A DNA stretch of 64,000 nucleotides from Ryuthela nishihirai (GCA_038380435.1 JAWZYU010000020.1:42378307-42442306); one strand, 5' to 3'; shown: positions 37,556 through 48,818, counted from the stretch's first letter. Numbers and translations are program-made. The notes: generated by a model from the letters alone, not told the origin.

Positions 37556-38220
37556 GACCCGGATCTAGAAAAATATTAAAGGGGTGGTGGTGGGAAGGAG
37601 AAAAAGGAACTCAATGGTGCCGGAAAAATGTGAAAGGGAAGGCGGGGGGGAGGCAAGAGATTGCATTTCCATTATATTATAACATTTTTTCCTCCATTTT
37701 TAGGGGCGGGGGTGGCTCAGTCGGTAGCGCGCCAGGCTGGTAATCTGTAGTTCCCAGGTTCGAGTTCCAGCGTTCAGATTTATCTTCGCAGAATTCCCCA
37801 CCCTGCCCACAGTCAGTGAGGGACACCGATGGGCTTAGCAAAGACCATCGTCCGTCGAATGGGACGTTAAGCCGTGGTCCGTGTGCGGGAGAGCCATACC
37901 CTGTGCACGTTAAATAACACGCTGGATGGCCTTGACGGGAGGCTACCATCTGTCTCCCAACAGCCGTTCCAGTGGGTCCACTCTCCCAACCTTCTCTGAG
38001 CATTCGGGGTCCTTATGACCTGGCCATTTAGCGCATTGTGTGTAAAAAATGCCGCTCAGAGGTAAACCAACCAATCTCCATTTTAGAGAGCTTTAAAACT
38101 TTTCTTCAAATATGCATGAAAAAAAAATCCTAAATAACTTTTCGTATCCATCGTTCTCAAGGGGACTGGGGGAGGGGGGGGGGGTAGGAGCTTGGCTCTT
38201 TTCCTACCTAGATAGGTCGC
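37556..38220. mobile_element. hAT-like GATCTAG element split by S1
   Basis: Left end CCCGGATCTAGAAA followed by G-rich GGGGTGGTGGTGGG and GGCGGGGGGGAGGCAAGAGA; right end GGGGACTGGGGGAGGGGGG then CTACCTAGATAGG. The central S1 (37704-38075) splits it. Layout matches 42647-43504 and 57320-57627. The 8-bp flanks are not preserved. Confidence 0.72.
37704..38075 (+). mobile_element. S1 SINE inside a hAT-like element
   Basis: Complete but diverged: a ~12-bp loss after the B box (GTTCCAGCGTTCAG, missing CTGGGTCAG). CTCCATTTTTAG (37692-37703) and CTCCATTTTAG (38076-38086) are the duplication, differing by one T. Confidence 0.94.
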
Positions 38221-38945
38221 TGCTGTTATTTAATCGATAAGTTTTATTTCGTCAGAATAAAATGAAAAATATTTGCAAAAATGAAATAACGTAGTCCAAA
38301 TTACAGTTTTTTGCAATCCTTAAAGGAAAAAACATTCAAAAGAAAACAACAATGCAACTAAAAAGTAACAAATGAGTAAGTACAATATTTGTAGTCAAAT
38401 AATAATAATAACTTGAAAAATATTTCTCTTAAGATTTATCCCTTAGAAGAAAAATGTGTTTTATCATCCCCTAAAATTAAGAGGAAAATCAGTCAACGTA
38501 AAGGAAATAGAATAATTTCTTTATTTTTACTGTATTAAAATATTATTGAAAATTTTAAATTTAAGTGTTAACTTTTTAAAAAAATGAAAAGCTGCAGCTC
38601 GAATTTTAGCCATTATAATTTAGTAATAAATAATTATTAATCACACCGTGAATGGCATTAAGCCCAAAATGGAAAGACTTGTAATCTTCCCACCACATTT
38701 TAGGCTGATCCATCAATTATACTTCTTTAGTAAGTTATCTGTGATTCATCAATACATTCTAGCAATGGAATTTCCAGTATCTAGCATAATAATATAAATC
38801 ATTTGCAATATTACTTCAAATTTTACATTTCTATATTTAACGCGATCTAACGATTCAAATTAAGACCTTTTGGAGGATTTGAAAACTGTGGATTTTCACA
38901 TTTCGTTGCTACCTATTCAACTGAAAAAGAAAGAATTGCGTTTCT
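38221..38945. other. Unassigned AT-rich sequence
   Basis: No repeat family or coding similarity seen. Confidence 0.4.
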
Positions 38946-38955
38946 CCTCCTCTCG

Positions 38956-39344
38956 GTGGCGGGGGTGGCTCAATCGGTAGCGCGCCAGGCTCGTAATCTG
39001 TAGTTCCCAGATTCGAGTCCCAGCTGGGTCAGCGTTGAGATTTACCTCCGCAAAATTCCCCGCCCTGCCCACGGTCAGTAGGGGACACCGATGGGCTTGG
39101 AAAGGCCATCGTCCTCGGATGGGACGTTAAGCCGTGGTCCCGTGTGCGGGAGAGCCATACCCTATGCACGTTAAAGAACACGCTGGATGGCCTTGACGGG
39201 AGGCTACCATCTGTCTCCCAACAGCTGTTCCAGTGGGTCCCCTCCCCCAACCTTCTCTGAGCCTTCGGGGTTCATGTGACCTGGCCAATTAGCCCATGGT
39301 GTGCAAAAAAGTGCCGCTCAGAGGTAAAACAACCCAACCCAACC
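38956..39344 (+). mobile_element. S1 SINE, full length
   Basis: Complete, close to the commonest S1 sequence apart from small losses near GTCCTCGGATGG. Flanks CCTCTCGGTG (38949-38958) and CCTCTCAGGTG (39347-39357) suggest a duplication with a small indel. Confidence 0.94.
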
Positions 39345-39804
39345 GTCCTCTCAGGTGTGAAGGAACAAATTGTTGCTGTCAAGATAAACCTCTTGACCAT
39401 CCCATTACAACACTAAAAATATTAGATTTTTAGCTGAAGTCAATCGTTTGCAATATTCGCTTAAAAGTTTGAAATTTTAAAATATTTCCACCGTAAGAGG
39501 GCGCCATTAAATCTTTGGGAGGTTAGGAAAGAGTGAATCATAATGATTCATCAATACGTATCCAAACCGAAAAAGTTTTAAATTTTTTTTAAAAGCGATC
39601 TTAAAACAAAAAAAATGCCTTTTCCCACCTGCTATGGGGTTAAAGGTGATAATCAGCTGCAAAAATTTAAGAAAGATCAAATCTTTGGACTATGTGAGCC
39701 CGAAATAGGCACCAGATAAAATCATGGCATACATGTGCCGTGTTCTAAAGACAATCCGTTGTTTTTGACAACGATGATCCAGGACAACCTGTACACTCGT
39801 TAAG
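39345..39804. other. Unassigned sequence
   Basis: No repeat family or coding similarity seen. Confidence 0.4.
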
Positions 39805-39818
39805 AAAAGCCAGATAAT

Positions 39819-40111
39819 TTGGGTTGGGTTGTTTTACCTCTGAGCGGACTTTTTTGCACACCATGGGCTAAATGGTCAGGTCACAAGGACCCCGTAGGCT
39901 CAGAGAAAGTTTGGGGAGGGGACCCACTGGAACAGCTGTTGGGAGACAGATGGTAGCCTCCCGTCAAGGCCATCCAGCGTGTTCTTTAACGTGCACAGGG
40001 TATGGCTCTCCCGCACACGGGGCCACGGCTTAACATCCCATCCGATTGGCGGCCTTTCCAAGCCCATCGGTGTCCCCTACTGACCGTGGGCAGGGCGGGG
40101 AATTTTGCGGA
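39819..40111 (-). mobile_element. S1 SINE, 5'-truncated, with 14-bp TSD
   Basis: Tail and body only, ending at GGGGAATTTTGCGG just before the tRNA-like head. AAAAGCCAGATAAT is exact at 39805-39818 and 40112-40125. Truncated at insertion like 25324-25600, with a break about 20 bp nearer the head. Confidence 0.95.
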
Positions 40112-40125
40112 AAAAGCCAGATAAT

Positions 40126-40568
40126 ATCACATGGGAAATATCAGGAAAGGATGTCCTGATCTGTCAGTGATCAGTTCCAATTGCAAATTAATGACAGTTC
40201 CAATTGCAAATTGATGACAGTCCAATTGCAAAGCTATCGTCTATTCGAGGGCTTGTAATGGGCGCCATGGCATGCTCCATTAGCTTCAGTATTAATTTTC
40301 TAACATAGACATGTCACACATTCTGCATAGACATGTCACACTAGTTGACTCTGATCACACACCTTCATCCAGTGTGACTGTGTTGGTGTTAATTAAAAGA
40401 AGCCTGGCTCCAGGAAAAGGCAGCATACCATCTTCAGTGAAGAGCTGCAGTTCTCTCTGGGTACAGACGACCACCGCATCCACATATGGAGATAACGTTG
40501 GCATGGATCGTATCCTTCTGCCATTCTCTAATGACACACTATATGCACTCTGGATTTTCTTATTTGGA
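40126..40568. other. Unassigned sequence with short tandem repeats
   Basis: CAGTTCCAATTGCAAATT and close variants recur three times in about 40169-40232 (period ~22 bp). CATAGACATGTCACAC occurs twice at about 40305-40341. A 105-codon plus frame and an 88-codon minus frame overlap here, both running into S1; neither is recognised. Confidence 0.5.
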
Positions 40569-40580
40569 AAAGCCATCAGG

Positions 40581-40962
40581 ATGGGTTGTTTTACCTCTGA
40601 GCGGCATTTTTTGCACACCATGGGCTAAATGGCCAGGTCACATGGACCCCGATGGCTCAGAGAAGGTTTGGGGAGGGGATCCACTGGAACAGCTGTTGGG
40701 AGACAGATGGTAGCCTCCCGTCAAGGCCATCCAGCGTGTTCTTTAACGTGCACACGGTATGGCTCTCCCGCACACGGAGGCACGGCGTAACGCACCATCC
40801 GACGGACGGCACCCTTTCCAAGCCCATCTGTGTCCCCTACTGACCGTGGGCAGGGCGGGAAATTTTGTGGAGATAAATCTCAACGCTGACCCAGCTGGGA
40901 TTCGAACCTGGGAACTGCAGATTACGAGCCTGGCGCGCTACCGACTGAGCCACCCCCGCCCC
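40581..40962 (-). mobile_element. S1 SINE, full length
   Basis: Complete. AAGCCATCAGG is exact at 40570-40580 and 40963-40973. The tail is very short (one GGGTTG unit). Confidence 0.96.
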
Positions 40963-41105
40963 AAGCCATCAGGTATAGCAACTTGTCTTCTCTGCTACAG
41001 TTACTGTTATCGGAAATTTGAATACTTGGCGTTATATCCAATTCATCTTATGGCATGACTTGATAGTGTTCAAGATACAGGTAATGATAACCATGTTCCA
41101 GCAGG

Positions 41106-41850
41106 CTGGGTTGCTTTACCCCTGAGCAGCACTTGTGCACGAAATGGATATAATGGCCAGGTTGGAGGAAGGGGATCTACTGGATGGTTTTTAGGAGACA
41201 GATGGAAGCCTCCAGTCACGGCAATTCAACGTATTCTTTAATGTGCACAGCGTATGGCTCTCCAGCACATGGGCCCACTGCTTAACATTCCATCTGACGG
41301 ACGGCGGCCTTTCCTAGCCCATCAGTGTTCCCTACTGACCTACAGCACGGAATTTGACTGAGATAGCTGAAAACACTGTCCCAGGCGGCACTGTACCTGG
41401 GAAATGCAGATTTCGAGCTTGGCGAGGTACTGGCTGAGGGGCGGGGGTGGCTCAGTCGGTAGCACGCCAGGCTCGAAATCTGTAGTTCCCAGGTTCGAGT
41501 CCCAGCTGGGTCAGCGTTGAGATTTATCTCCGCAAAATTCCCCGCCCTGCCCACGGTCAGTAGTGGACACCGATGGGCTTGGAAAGGCCAACGTCCATCG
41601 GATGGGACGTTAAGCCGTGGCCCCGTGTACGGGAGAGCCATACCCTGTGCACGTTAAAGAACACGCTGGATGGCCTTGACGGGAGGCTACCATCTGTCTC
41701 CCAACAGCTTTTCCAGTGGGTCCCCTCCCCCAACCTTCTCTGAGCCTTCGGGGTCCATGTGACCTGGCCATTTAGCCCATGGTGTGCAAAAAAGTGCCGC
41801 TCAGAGGTAAAACAACCCAACCCGGTACTGGCTGAGCCAGCCCTAGTTGT
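41106..41850 (-). mobile_element. Old S1 SINE, interrupted by a younger S1
   Basis: Highly diverged minus S1 at 41106-41425, its head carrying CTGTACCTGGGAAATGCAG. The head is split by the plus-strand S1 at 41439-41823 and finishes at 41837-41850 (CCAGCCC). Divergence and nesting both mark it as an older insertion. Confidence 0.88.
41439..41823 (+). mobile_element. S1 SINE nested in an older S1
   Basis: Complete and close to the common S1 sequence. GGTACTGGCTGAG, itself part of the host S1 head, is exact at 41426-41438 and 41824-41836. A clear SINE-into-SINE insertion. Confidence 0.97.
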
Positions 41851-42116
41851 ACTGGCCCCTGGTCCATCAGAATAATGTTTAGTTGCGTATCGCTACAATC
41901 TTCGGGCATCGAGTACGAATGAACAGGAATACCATTCTGGTTTAATCTTTCTTACTCCCAAATGTTTTTAACAAATTTACAAAAAAAAGGGTAATATACA
42001 CGGAACGTTATGACCAGCAAATGCAGGTAAACGACGGCGATGGTGTAAGGTCAAGAAATGGCCTAACTAACACATAATACTGAGCTTTGTTAATCAGTGT
42101 TATTCTTGTTCTTCAG

Positions 42117-42339
42117 ATGGGAAAGAGAGCGGATTTAAGTGAGTTAGACAAAGGCCAAATTGTAATGGCCACACGACTGGGTCAGAGCATTTCCGAGACG
42201 GCAAGGCTTGTGGGGTGTTCACGGTCAACTGTGGTTAGTACCTTCAAAAAGTGGTCTAAGGAGGCAAAAACCACAAACCACCGACAAGGTGTGTCCTATC
42301 CGTATGGTACGAGCAAACAGAAGAGATACTGTGGCGCAA
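42117..42339 (+). pseudogene. Tc1-like transposase N-terminal fragment
   Basis: Reads [18 protein letters not shown], then [17 protein letters not shown] and [14 protein letters not shown], ending NHRQG. This is the first paired-like helix-turn-helix of Tc1-family transposases, which binds the element's inverted repeats. About 58 residues are convincing. The rest of the DNA-binding region and the whole DDE catalytic domain are missing, because the sequence runs into S1 antisense near 42340. TTATTCTTGTTCTTCAG just before the ATG looks like a splice acceptor, but that is weak. Confidence 0.85.
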
Positions 42340-42587
42340 TTGTTGGGAGACAGATGGTAGCCTCCCGTCAAGGCCATCCAGCGTGTTCTTTAACGTGCAC
42401 AGGGTATGGCTCTCCCGCACACGGGGCCACGGCTTAACGTCCCATCCGACGGACGGCGGCCTTTCCAAGCCCATCGGTGTCCCCTACTGACCGTGGACAG
42501 GGCGTGGATTTTTGCGGAGATAAATCTCAACGCTGACCCAGCTGGGACTCGAGCCTGGCGCGCTACCGACTGAGCCACCCCCGCCCC
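42340..42587 (-). mobile_element. S1 SINE, 3'-truncated, joined to a Tc1 fragment
   Basis: Head and 5' body present (right side), but the tail half is missing and replaced by Tc1-like sequence from TGTTGGGAGACAG leftward. The head also lacks about 22 bp between two CGA words (GGGACTCGA|GCCTGGCG), removing half the B box. No target-site duplication, so the junction probably arose by deletion. Confidence 0.9.
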
Positions 42588-42675
42588 ATATGTGTAATAG
42601 GGGATTATTTCTAATAAAGAGAGTACTGAACGTGTTTGTGTATAAACAGGCCTGGATCTAGAACAAAATCGAGGG

Positions 42676-43062
42676 ATTTGGGTTGGGTTGTTTTACCTCT
42701 GAGCGACACTTTTTTTGCACACCATGGACTAAATGGCCAGGTCACAACGACCTCGAAGGATCAGAGAAGGTTGTTGGAGGGGACTCACTGGAACAGCTGT
42801 TGGGAGATAGTGGTAGCCTCCCGTCAAGGCCATTCAGCGTGTTCCTTAATGTGCACAGGATATGTCTCTCCCACACGGGCTACGGCTTAACTTCCCATCC
42901 GATGGACGTTGGCCTTTCCAAGCCCATCGGTGTCCCCTACTGACCATGGGCAGGGCGGGGAGTTTTGCGGAGATAAATCTCATTGCTGACCCAGTTGGGA
43001 CTCGAACCTGGGAAGTGCAGATTACAAGTGTGCGCGCTATTGACTAAGCCACCCCCGCCCCA
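42676..43062 (-). mobile_element. S1 SINE inside a hAT-like element
   Basis: Complete, moderately diverged. CAAAATCGAGGG (42664-42675) and CAAAATCTAGGG (43063-43074) are a 12-bp duplication with one mismatch; GATCTAGAACAAAATC belongs to the hAT-like end. Confidence 0.94.
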
Positions 43063-43229
43063 CAAAATCTAGGGGGGGGGGGCGGTGCGAAGAGCACAAT
43101 CAAGCCGAAAAAATATAAGGGCGGGGCAAGAGACTTCATTTCCAATGTACTATAAGACTTCCTTCTCAGTTTAACGGGTTTTTAGAAAAATTTTTGAAAA
43201 ATGCATAAAATATAATAAAAATAAATAAA

Positions 43230-43408
43230 TACCCCCTCAAGCAGCTGCTTGCCACAGAGGTCTGACAGGAGCCTGTCAGTTTATATGCCAAAGTAGAAGA
43301 TCTGAGAGGATGGCAGGACCTCAGCAGAAAAACAACACATACAACCATGCCTTATCCGGGGCTCGAACCCAGGTCCCTTAGATCAGTAGCCAAGCGCGCT
43401 AACCACTA
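43230..43408 (-). mobile_element. S2 SINE inside a hAT-like element
   Basis: Plus strand reads ATACCCCCTCAAGCAGC ... CTTATCCGGGGCTCGAACCC ... AGCGCGCTAACCACT. The last ~15 bp of the head (usually CGGCCACGGGAC) are missing. Confidence 0.9.
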
Positions 43409-43504
43409 CATATGTCAAAATTTGTTTTGCTTCTTTTACCCTTACTCGCATTCTGAAAGGGGGGGACATGGCTCCTTGCCCCCCACCCTTAGATCTCGTC
43501 CTGT

Positions 43505-43805
43505 GTTTAGGTATATACATGAGATATTTGAATAGATATTTTTCTGTATGTATAAGTGAGCTATTTGTATAGATATTTTTGAATATATATATATGAAATA
43601 GTTGTATATATATATATTTGAGATATTGATGTAAAATTTTATGGATATATATATATGAGATATTTATGGCCACCAAAAAACTAAATCAAAGTCATCCCAG
43701 AAGTCTACAGTTCCAAACCTCGCTGTGTTCCTCTTTAAATTCCATGCAAACCGTGAAAGCAACTGGAAATATTTAATAAGCAGATAACATTTAGTTGAGA
43801 TTAGC
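43505..43805. repeat. AT-dinucleotide-rich low-complexity stretch
   Basis: Several ATATATATAT runs embedded in TTGAGATATTTGTATAG-like words between about 43510 and 43665, a degenerate minisatellite of about 45-50 bp. The remaining ~140 bp is unassigned. Confidence 0.65.
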
Positions 43806-43936
43806 AAGGCATGGATGTTCGTGTTGTTTTTCCGCTAAGGTCCTGCCATCCTCTCAGACCTTCTACTCTGGCATATAAACTGACAGGCTCCTGTCAGACC
43901 TCTGTGGCAAGCAGCTGCTTGAGGGGGTATTTGTTT
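43806..43936 (+). mobile_element. S2 SINE, 5'-truncated
   Basis: Starts at AAGGCATGGATGTTCGTG, just downstream of the tRNA-like head, and runs through CCGCTAAGGTCCTGCC, GACAGGCTCCTGTCAGACC and GCAGCTGCTTGAGG to a TTTTATTTTATTT tail. Confidence 0.9.
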
Positions 43937-44242
43937 TTTATTTTATTTTAGCACGCTAAATAACTTCTTTCGCACCAACCTCCCACTACCCCATACACAT
44001 ACACGCTAGACATTTGCTTTTGTGTAAGCCAGTTGTGATATTGTGAGGGATTAATAAGATCGTTTCTGTCATTTGAAGAATAAGTTTATTTGCTAGAATC
44101 AGTGTTTCGTAGTACTGGCGAGATCATTCTAAAAGTTGTTTACATGAAATGCAGTTTTTTGATGAATTTCCGTAATGTTATTTATATTTCACAGAGTGAA
44201 TCACGAGTCCGTTCGAAATTTAGTCACTGTTATGTCACCTCG

Positions 44243-44429
44243 AGCCGTCCCGTGGCCGAATGGTTAGCACGCTTGGCTACTGATCTAAGGGACCTGGGTT
44301 CGAGCCCCGGATTAGGCATGGCTGTGTGTGTCGTTTTTCTGCTGAGGTCCTGCCATCTTCTACTATGGCATACAAACTGACAGGCTCCTGTTAGACCTCT
44401 GTGGCAAGCAGCTGCTTGAGGGAGGTATT
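44243..44429 (+). mobile_element. S2 SINE, complete reference copy with TSD
   Basis: The best S2 copy, 187 bp. tRNA-like head: A-box-like GTGGCCGAATGGTTAGCACG and B box GGGTTCGAGCCCC; then GGCATGGCTGTGTG, CTGCTGAGGTCCTGCC, GACAGGCTCCTG and CAGCTGCTTGAGG, with a short TATTT tail. TATGTCACCTCG is exact at 44231-44242 and 44430-44441. The internal boxes would serve as a pol III promoter. Confidence 0.95.
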
Positions 44430-44441
44430 TATGTCACCTCG

Positions 44442-46125
44442 TGAAGGAATCTGCGTTTTGAACAAATTAGAGACGAAAAAGTTTCAAATATGTAGAGAGA
44501 GTGATTTGCACGAAATGATTTTTTTTATGATTATATGATTCGTAGAACCTAAGGTGAATCAGTTTCATATTGCATAAATATATTAATATGGAAATAATAA
44601 AACTGCTAGTTTTAATATAAAAACAAGAATATTTTATTGGATTATTTGCACTGAGAAGACAATCGTAGATTCTTTTAAATAATTTTCTGAGAGGTAATTC
44701 TTTCGTTTTTTCAATTTCTTGCGAATATTAGCGTGTACATGTCTCATTACGTGTTTTCTCTCCTCTAATTAAGCGTCATTTTAACTTCGGTATTTTATCT
44801 TATTTGCCGCTTAATACAGACAAAAAGATAAGACAGATACATGTACTGTTATTAGTGCTGTCTTTAATGCGCATTAAAAATTTCAAGCCCAATTAGAGGG
44901 CTACTTAATTTTTATATTTTGAACTTCGCCAGCCACTCGAAAATATACGCCAATTTTACATTGATTAGAGACGGTAATTTGTTATTTGAAGTAATGGGTT
45001 TTTGTGACTGGATGAGCAAGATAAAAGAGAATGATAAACTATGCAGGTCCATGTATTTCACCTCACTTTGCAACACCTAAGAGAAGAAATCGAGAATACT
45101 AATCTTGAAGAAGTTGAGTCAAGTTACAAATCGAAATTAAATTGTCTTCATTGGTAGAACCAGACATTTCAGAGGAGATCGATGATAATGCTACTGTATT
45201 TAGCGATCTTTCGAGATTGAGAAAGATCTATGGTTAAAAAAATAAATGCGATTGACTTTTGACGCCTGATTTTTCTTTTTGCAGCCGTAAGAGAGAGCTA
45301 ATCATTGCGGCGATTTCTGGAGCATCATCAATAACTTTCCGAAGGGTTTTCCTATTAGCTATCGCCTAATCTTTAATTATTGAATGATAACTGATTTTTA
45401 TTCGGTGTCTCAGCTGGTGTGTTGAGCAAGCTCACAAATCAAAACACCCGGTCGTAATTGATCTATTCATCAGAGTTGTGAGGCTTTAAGAGGAAGAAAA
45501 GACCGTGATGATTTATTCAAAAGACGTTTCCGTACGTGAATTGATGAAGAAGAAAGTTTTCGCATTAGAAGTCGTTTCAGTGATGTGAAACATTTCTTGA
45601 TGCTGTGCACAAAAATATTATTTGATTGATTCTCGGAACACATTCGTAAACATGTCGAGTGTTCAATGGAACCGAAAAAAAGGTTTTTTTCTCGAAACAG
45701 TAGTTATTGATTTTTGATGTCAAGAGTGATTTATACGTCTTCAAAGAACCTGCCAGTCTTCGGTAAATATAGATTGCATTAATTTTTTTTTAAATATCGT
45801 GCAAATCAAAAAGTCTCAAACAAATATTCGAATAGCTGACAGTCATGGGAGTCATCTTGAGAATTACAGGATGAGTTCAATGTCAAAAAACGAAAACATT
45901 TAACTGGTTGCTGAGAATGCCTCGTCAGTACACAAATGTATGAATGGCGCATAATTTTTATATTTAAAATTTTTTCATATAATCCTTTAGTTTCGGATGA
46001 AGTTAAGGGTTCTCTTTCAAACAATGTTTAATTCGCAGATACCAAACAATGGTCACGAACGAATTTTTTCAGTGGATTCGTATGAAAAAAAGCCACACTC
46101 TGTACTTTAAAATGTCCTGGATGGG
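44442..46125. other. Unassigned AT-rich sequence
   Basis: The largest stretch outside the satellite with nothing assignable, about 1.7 kb. I read both strands for domain motifs and found none; frames are short. Two ~90-bp gene-like patches (around 45120-45230) contain many Glu, Asp and Ile codons but stop codons break them. Confidence 0.45.
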
Positions 46126-46136
46126 CTTGATGGAAG

Positions 46137-46525
46137 GGGGCGGGGGCGGCTCAGTCGGTAGCGCGCCAGGCTCGTAATCTGTAGTTCCTAGGTTCGAGTC
46201 CCAGCTGGGTCAGCGTTGAGATTTATCTCCGCAAAATTCCCCGCCCTGCCTACGGTCAGTAGGGGACACCGATGGGCTTGGAAAGGCCGCCGTCCGTCGG
46301 ATGGGACGTTAAGCCGTGGCGCCGTGTACGGGAGAGCCATACCCTGTGCACGTTAAAGAACATGTTGGATGGCCTTGACGGGAGGCTACCATCTGTCTCC
46401 CAACAGCTGTTCCAGTGGGTCCCCTCCCCCAACCTTCTCTGAGCCTTCGGAGTCCATGTGACCTGGCCATTTAGCCCATGGTGTGCAAAAAAGTGCTGCT
46501 CAGAGGTAAAACAACCCAACCCAAC
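46137..46525 (+). mobile_element. S1 SINE, youngest of a three-element nest
   Basis: Complete. CTTGATGGAAG is exact at 46126-46136 and 46526-46536. Its target overlaps the TSD of an older S1 lying immediately downstream. Confidence 0.96.
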
Positions 46526-46538
46526 CTTGATGGAAGAG

Positions 46539-47268
46539 AATCTGCAGTTCCCAGGTTCAAGTCCCAACTGTGTGTGTCTCCGCTAACTCCAGTTATACCC
46601 TCGGTGAGAAAGGGGATACCGCTGGGCTTGGAAAAACAATTGTCCGTCGGATGGAACGTTAAGCAGTGGGCCTCTGTATGGGGTTGGTTTGTTTTACTTA
46701 TGAGCTGCACTTTTTTGCACACAATGGGTTAAATGGCTAGGTCGCAAGGATTCGGTTAGTTCAGAGAAGGTTATGGGAAGGAGACCCACTGGGCAGCTGT
46801 TAGGAGACAGATGGTAGCCTCTCGTCAAGGCCATCCAGCGTGTTATTTAACGCGCACAGGGTAGGATCTCTCGCACCCGAAATCATGGCTCAATATCGCA
46901 TCCGACGGACCGCGGCTTTTTCAAGTCCATCAGTGTCCTTCAGTGACTGACAGCAGGGCGAGAGTTTTGCGGAGATAAATCTCAACCCTGGCCCAGGTGG
47001 GACTAGAAACTGGGGACTGTAGATTACATGCCTGGCGCGCTACCGACTGAGTCCCTCCGCCCCTCCTGTGTACAGGAGAGCTATATCTTGTGCACATTAA
47101 AGAACATGCTGAATGTCCTTGACGCGAGGCTATTATCTGTCTCCTTACAGCTGTCCAGTCAATCCACCTTCTCGTCTTTATCTGAGCCCTCAAGATCCTT
47201 GTGACCTGGTCATTTAGCCCATAATTGCAAAAAAAGTACTGTTCAAGGGTAAAAAAATATAACAACAC
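46539..47268 (+). mobile_element. Old S1 SINE, 5'-truncated, split by another S1
   Basis: Pieces 46539-46680 (CTGCAGTTCCCAGGTTC to GGGCCTCTGTATG) and 47064-47268 (CCTGTGTACAGGAGAGC to GGTAAAAAAATATAAC) join into one diverged plus-strand S1 lacking most of the head. TGATGGAAGAG is exact at 46528-46538 and 47269-47279, its own duplication. Confidence 0.87.
46681..47063 (-). mobile_element. S1 SINE nested inside the old S1
   Basis: Diverged but complete minus-strand S1, from GGTTGGTTTGTTTTACTTATG to the head GCTACCGACTGAG and CTCCGCCCC. It splits the plus-strand host S1 within the GTGGCCCCGTGTGCGG region. CCTCTGTAT and CCTGTGTAC beside the junctions may be a decayed duplication. Confidence 0.88.
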
Positions 47269-47279
47269 TGATGGAAGAG

Positions 47280-48422
47280 TACCACTTACTTTGTAAGCAT
47301 TATAAAAAACTAAACTCATAATAAAAATGCACCAAAATAATTTTTACCAAATATATCGGAATATACAATACGCCATATTGTATTTAATATCAATAAAAAA
47401 AATTTAGACAATTTTTAATGCCCGAAAACTTAAAAGAAAATTAAGTTATGGACGAAAATGATTAGTCTACCCCCCCCCCCACCCAAAAAGAAAAAAAAAA
47501 AAAAACGTATAAGAATAAAGCTGCTATTTATTTCGAGGTATAACTCTGCTTTTTATCATCGATATGATGTTTAATGCATAATCCTCTTGTCACATGTTGA
47601 TTATTGATCGACTTGTTTGTCTTTAGATGTAGATTTATTTCAACTGATTTAGATTGATTTGAATTTGAACGCCTCTGATAGTTAACTTTAAATAGAATGC
47701 GACTCAGACCAAAGATGAATATAAAATCATACCTGTAAGTCATCTTCTTCACGCCTACGTGGTGCTAGTTGTGTTTTCTTCATCACGGGATCACATCAAG
47801 ATCACAACGGGCACAATGAAGAAGACCTAATCAGAATTCAGGTTTTGGTTTTTTCGAGTTCTTTTTCAGATGAAGAACACAAAGCATGTTCATAACGTCA
47901 GTTTAAAATTGGTTACGTGTCCGAGGTATAATTTTTACCTTACGAAGGACCATTAAGAGCTATTATACAAGGGCACAACAACAGGGAGGAATTTTAATGT
48001 TAACATTTCCGTAAGTGGTTCATGTCTAAAGCTGTGTACAGAATAAGAAGGAAGAGAATAACGTTTCTGACACGTGTTTTTTTGAAAGTGTTAAAGATAA
48101 ACACGACCTGGTGTAATTTCTTCGGCAGGGAAATCCACTTCTCTCTTTTTGGGACAGCCAAAATTTAATGGATCACTGTCAGAAAGTGATGAATGATGCA
48201 GTCACTGATGTTATCTCTTGCTGCAATTTTGCTGTTTGTCCTTAATATGAATTCATCTGAATAGCTGTTTATATATATTTGTGTGTGTATTTCGTGTTAC
48301 ACTGCTAATGTAAGTAAAATGTACTCTTTTCAAGATGTGTATCGATTAAAATGAAGTTATGTCACATCAATAACTCACAGGAAAATTGATCAAAATAAAG
48401 TCTAAGTTATCTGAAAAATTAA
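47280..48422. other. Unassigned AT-rich sequence
   Basis: A poly-C then poly-A tract near 47471-47506; otherwise nothing recognised on either strand. Confidence 0.4.
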
Positions 48423-48431
48423 CCTTAATGG

Positions 48432-48818
48432 GTTGGGTTGTTTTACCTCTGAGCGGCACTTTTTTGCACACCATGGGCTAAATGGCCAGGTCACATGGAC
48501 CCCTAAGGCTCAGAGAAGGTTGGGAGAGGGGACCCACTGGAACAGCTGTTGGGAGACAGATGGTAGCCTCCCGTCAAGGCTATCCAGCGTGTCCTTTAAC
48601 GTGCACAGGGTATGGCTCTCCCGCACACGGGGCCACGGCTTAACGTCCCATCCGACGGACGGCGGCCTTTCCAAGCCCATCGGTGTCCCCTACTGACCGT
48701 GGGCAGTGCGGGGAATTTTGCGGAGATAAATCTCGACGCTGACCCAGCTGGGACTCGAACCTGGGAACTGCAGATTACGAGCCTGGCGCGCTACCGACTG
48801 AGCCACCCCCGCCCCTTG
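48432..48818 (-). mobile_element. S1 SINE, full length, low divergence
   Basis: Complete head, body and tail. CCTTAATGG is exact at 48423-48431 and 48819-48827. One of the least diverged copies and a good reference for S1. Confidence 0.97.

Larger units (their letters stand above)
42647..43504. mobile_element. hAT-like GATCTAG element carrying S1 and S2
   Basis: Left end CAGGCCTGGATCTAGAA, then S1 (42676-43062), a G-run with AAGAGCACAATCAAG and GGGGCAAGAGACTTC, S2 (43230-43408), and the right end GGGGGGGACATGGC ... CCCCCCACCCTTAGATC. Without the SINEs about 290 bp remain, close to the 308-bp copy at 57320. The 8-bp flanks are not clearly kept. Confidence 0.75.

Noticed and set aside
44243..44320. 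True tRNA genes at S1, S2 and S3 heads
   Set aside because: A and B boxes are present, but acceptor stems do not close and each head is fused to a repeated body with target-site duplications.
45120..45230. Acidic codon-rich patch resembling a transposase N-terminus
   Set aside because: Too short, interrupted by stop codons, and I could not identify any family motif.
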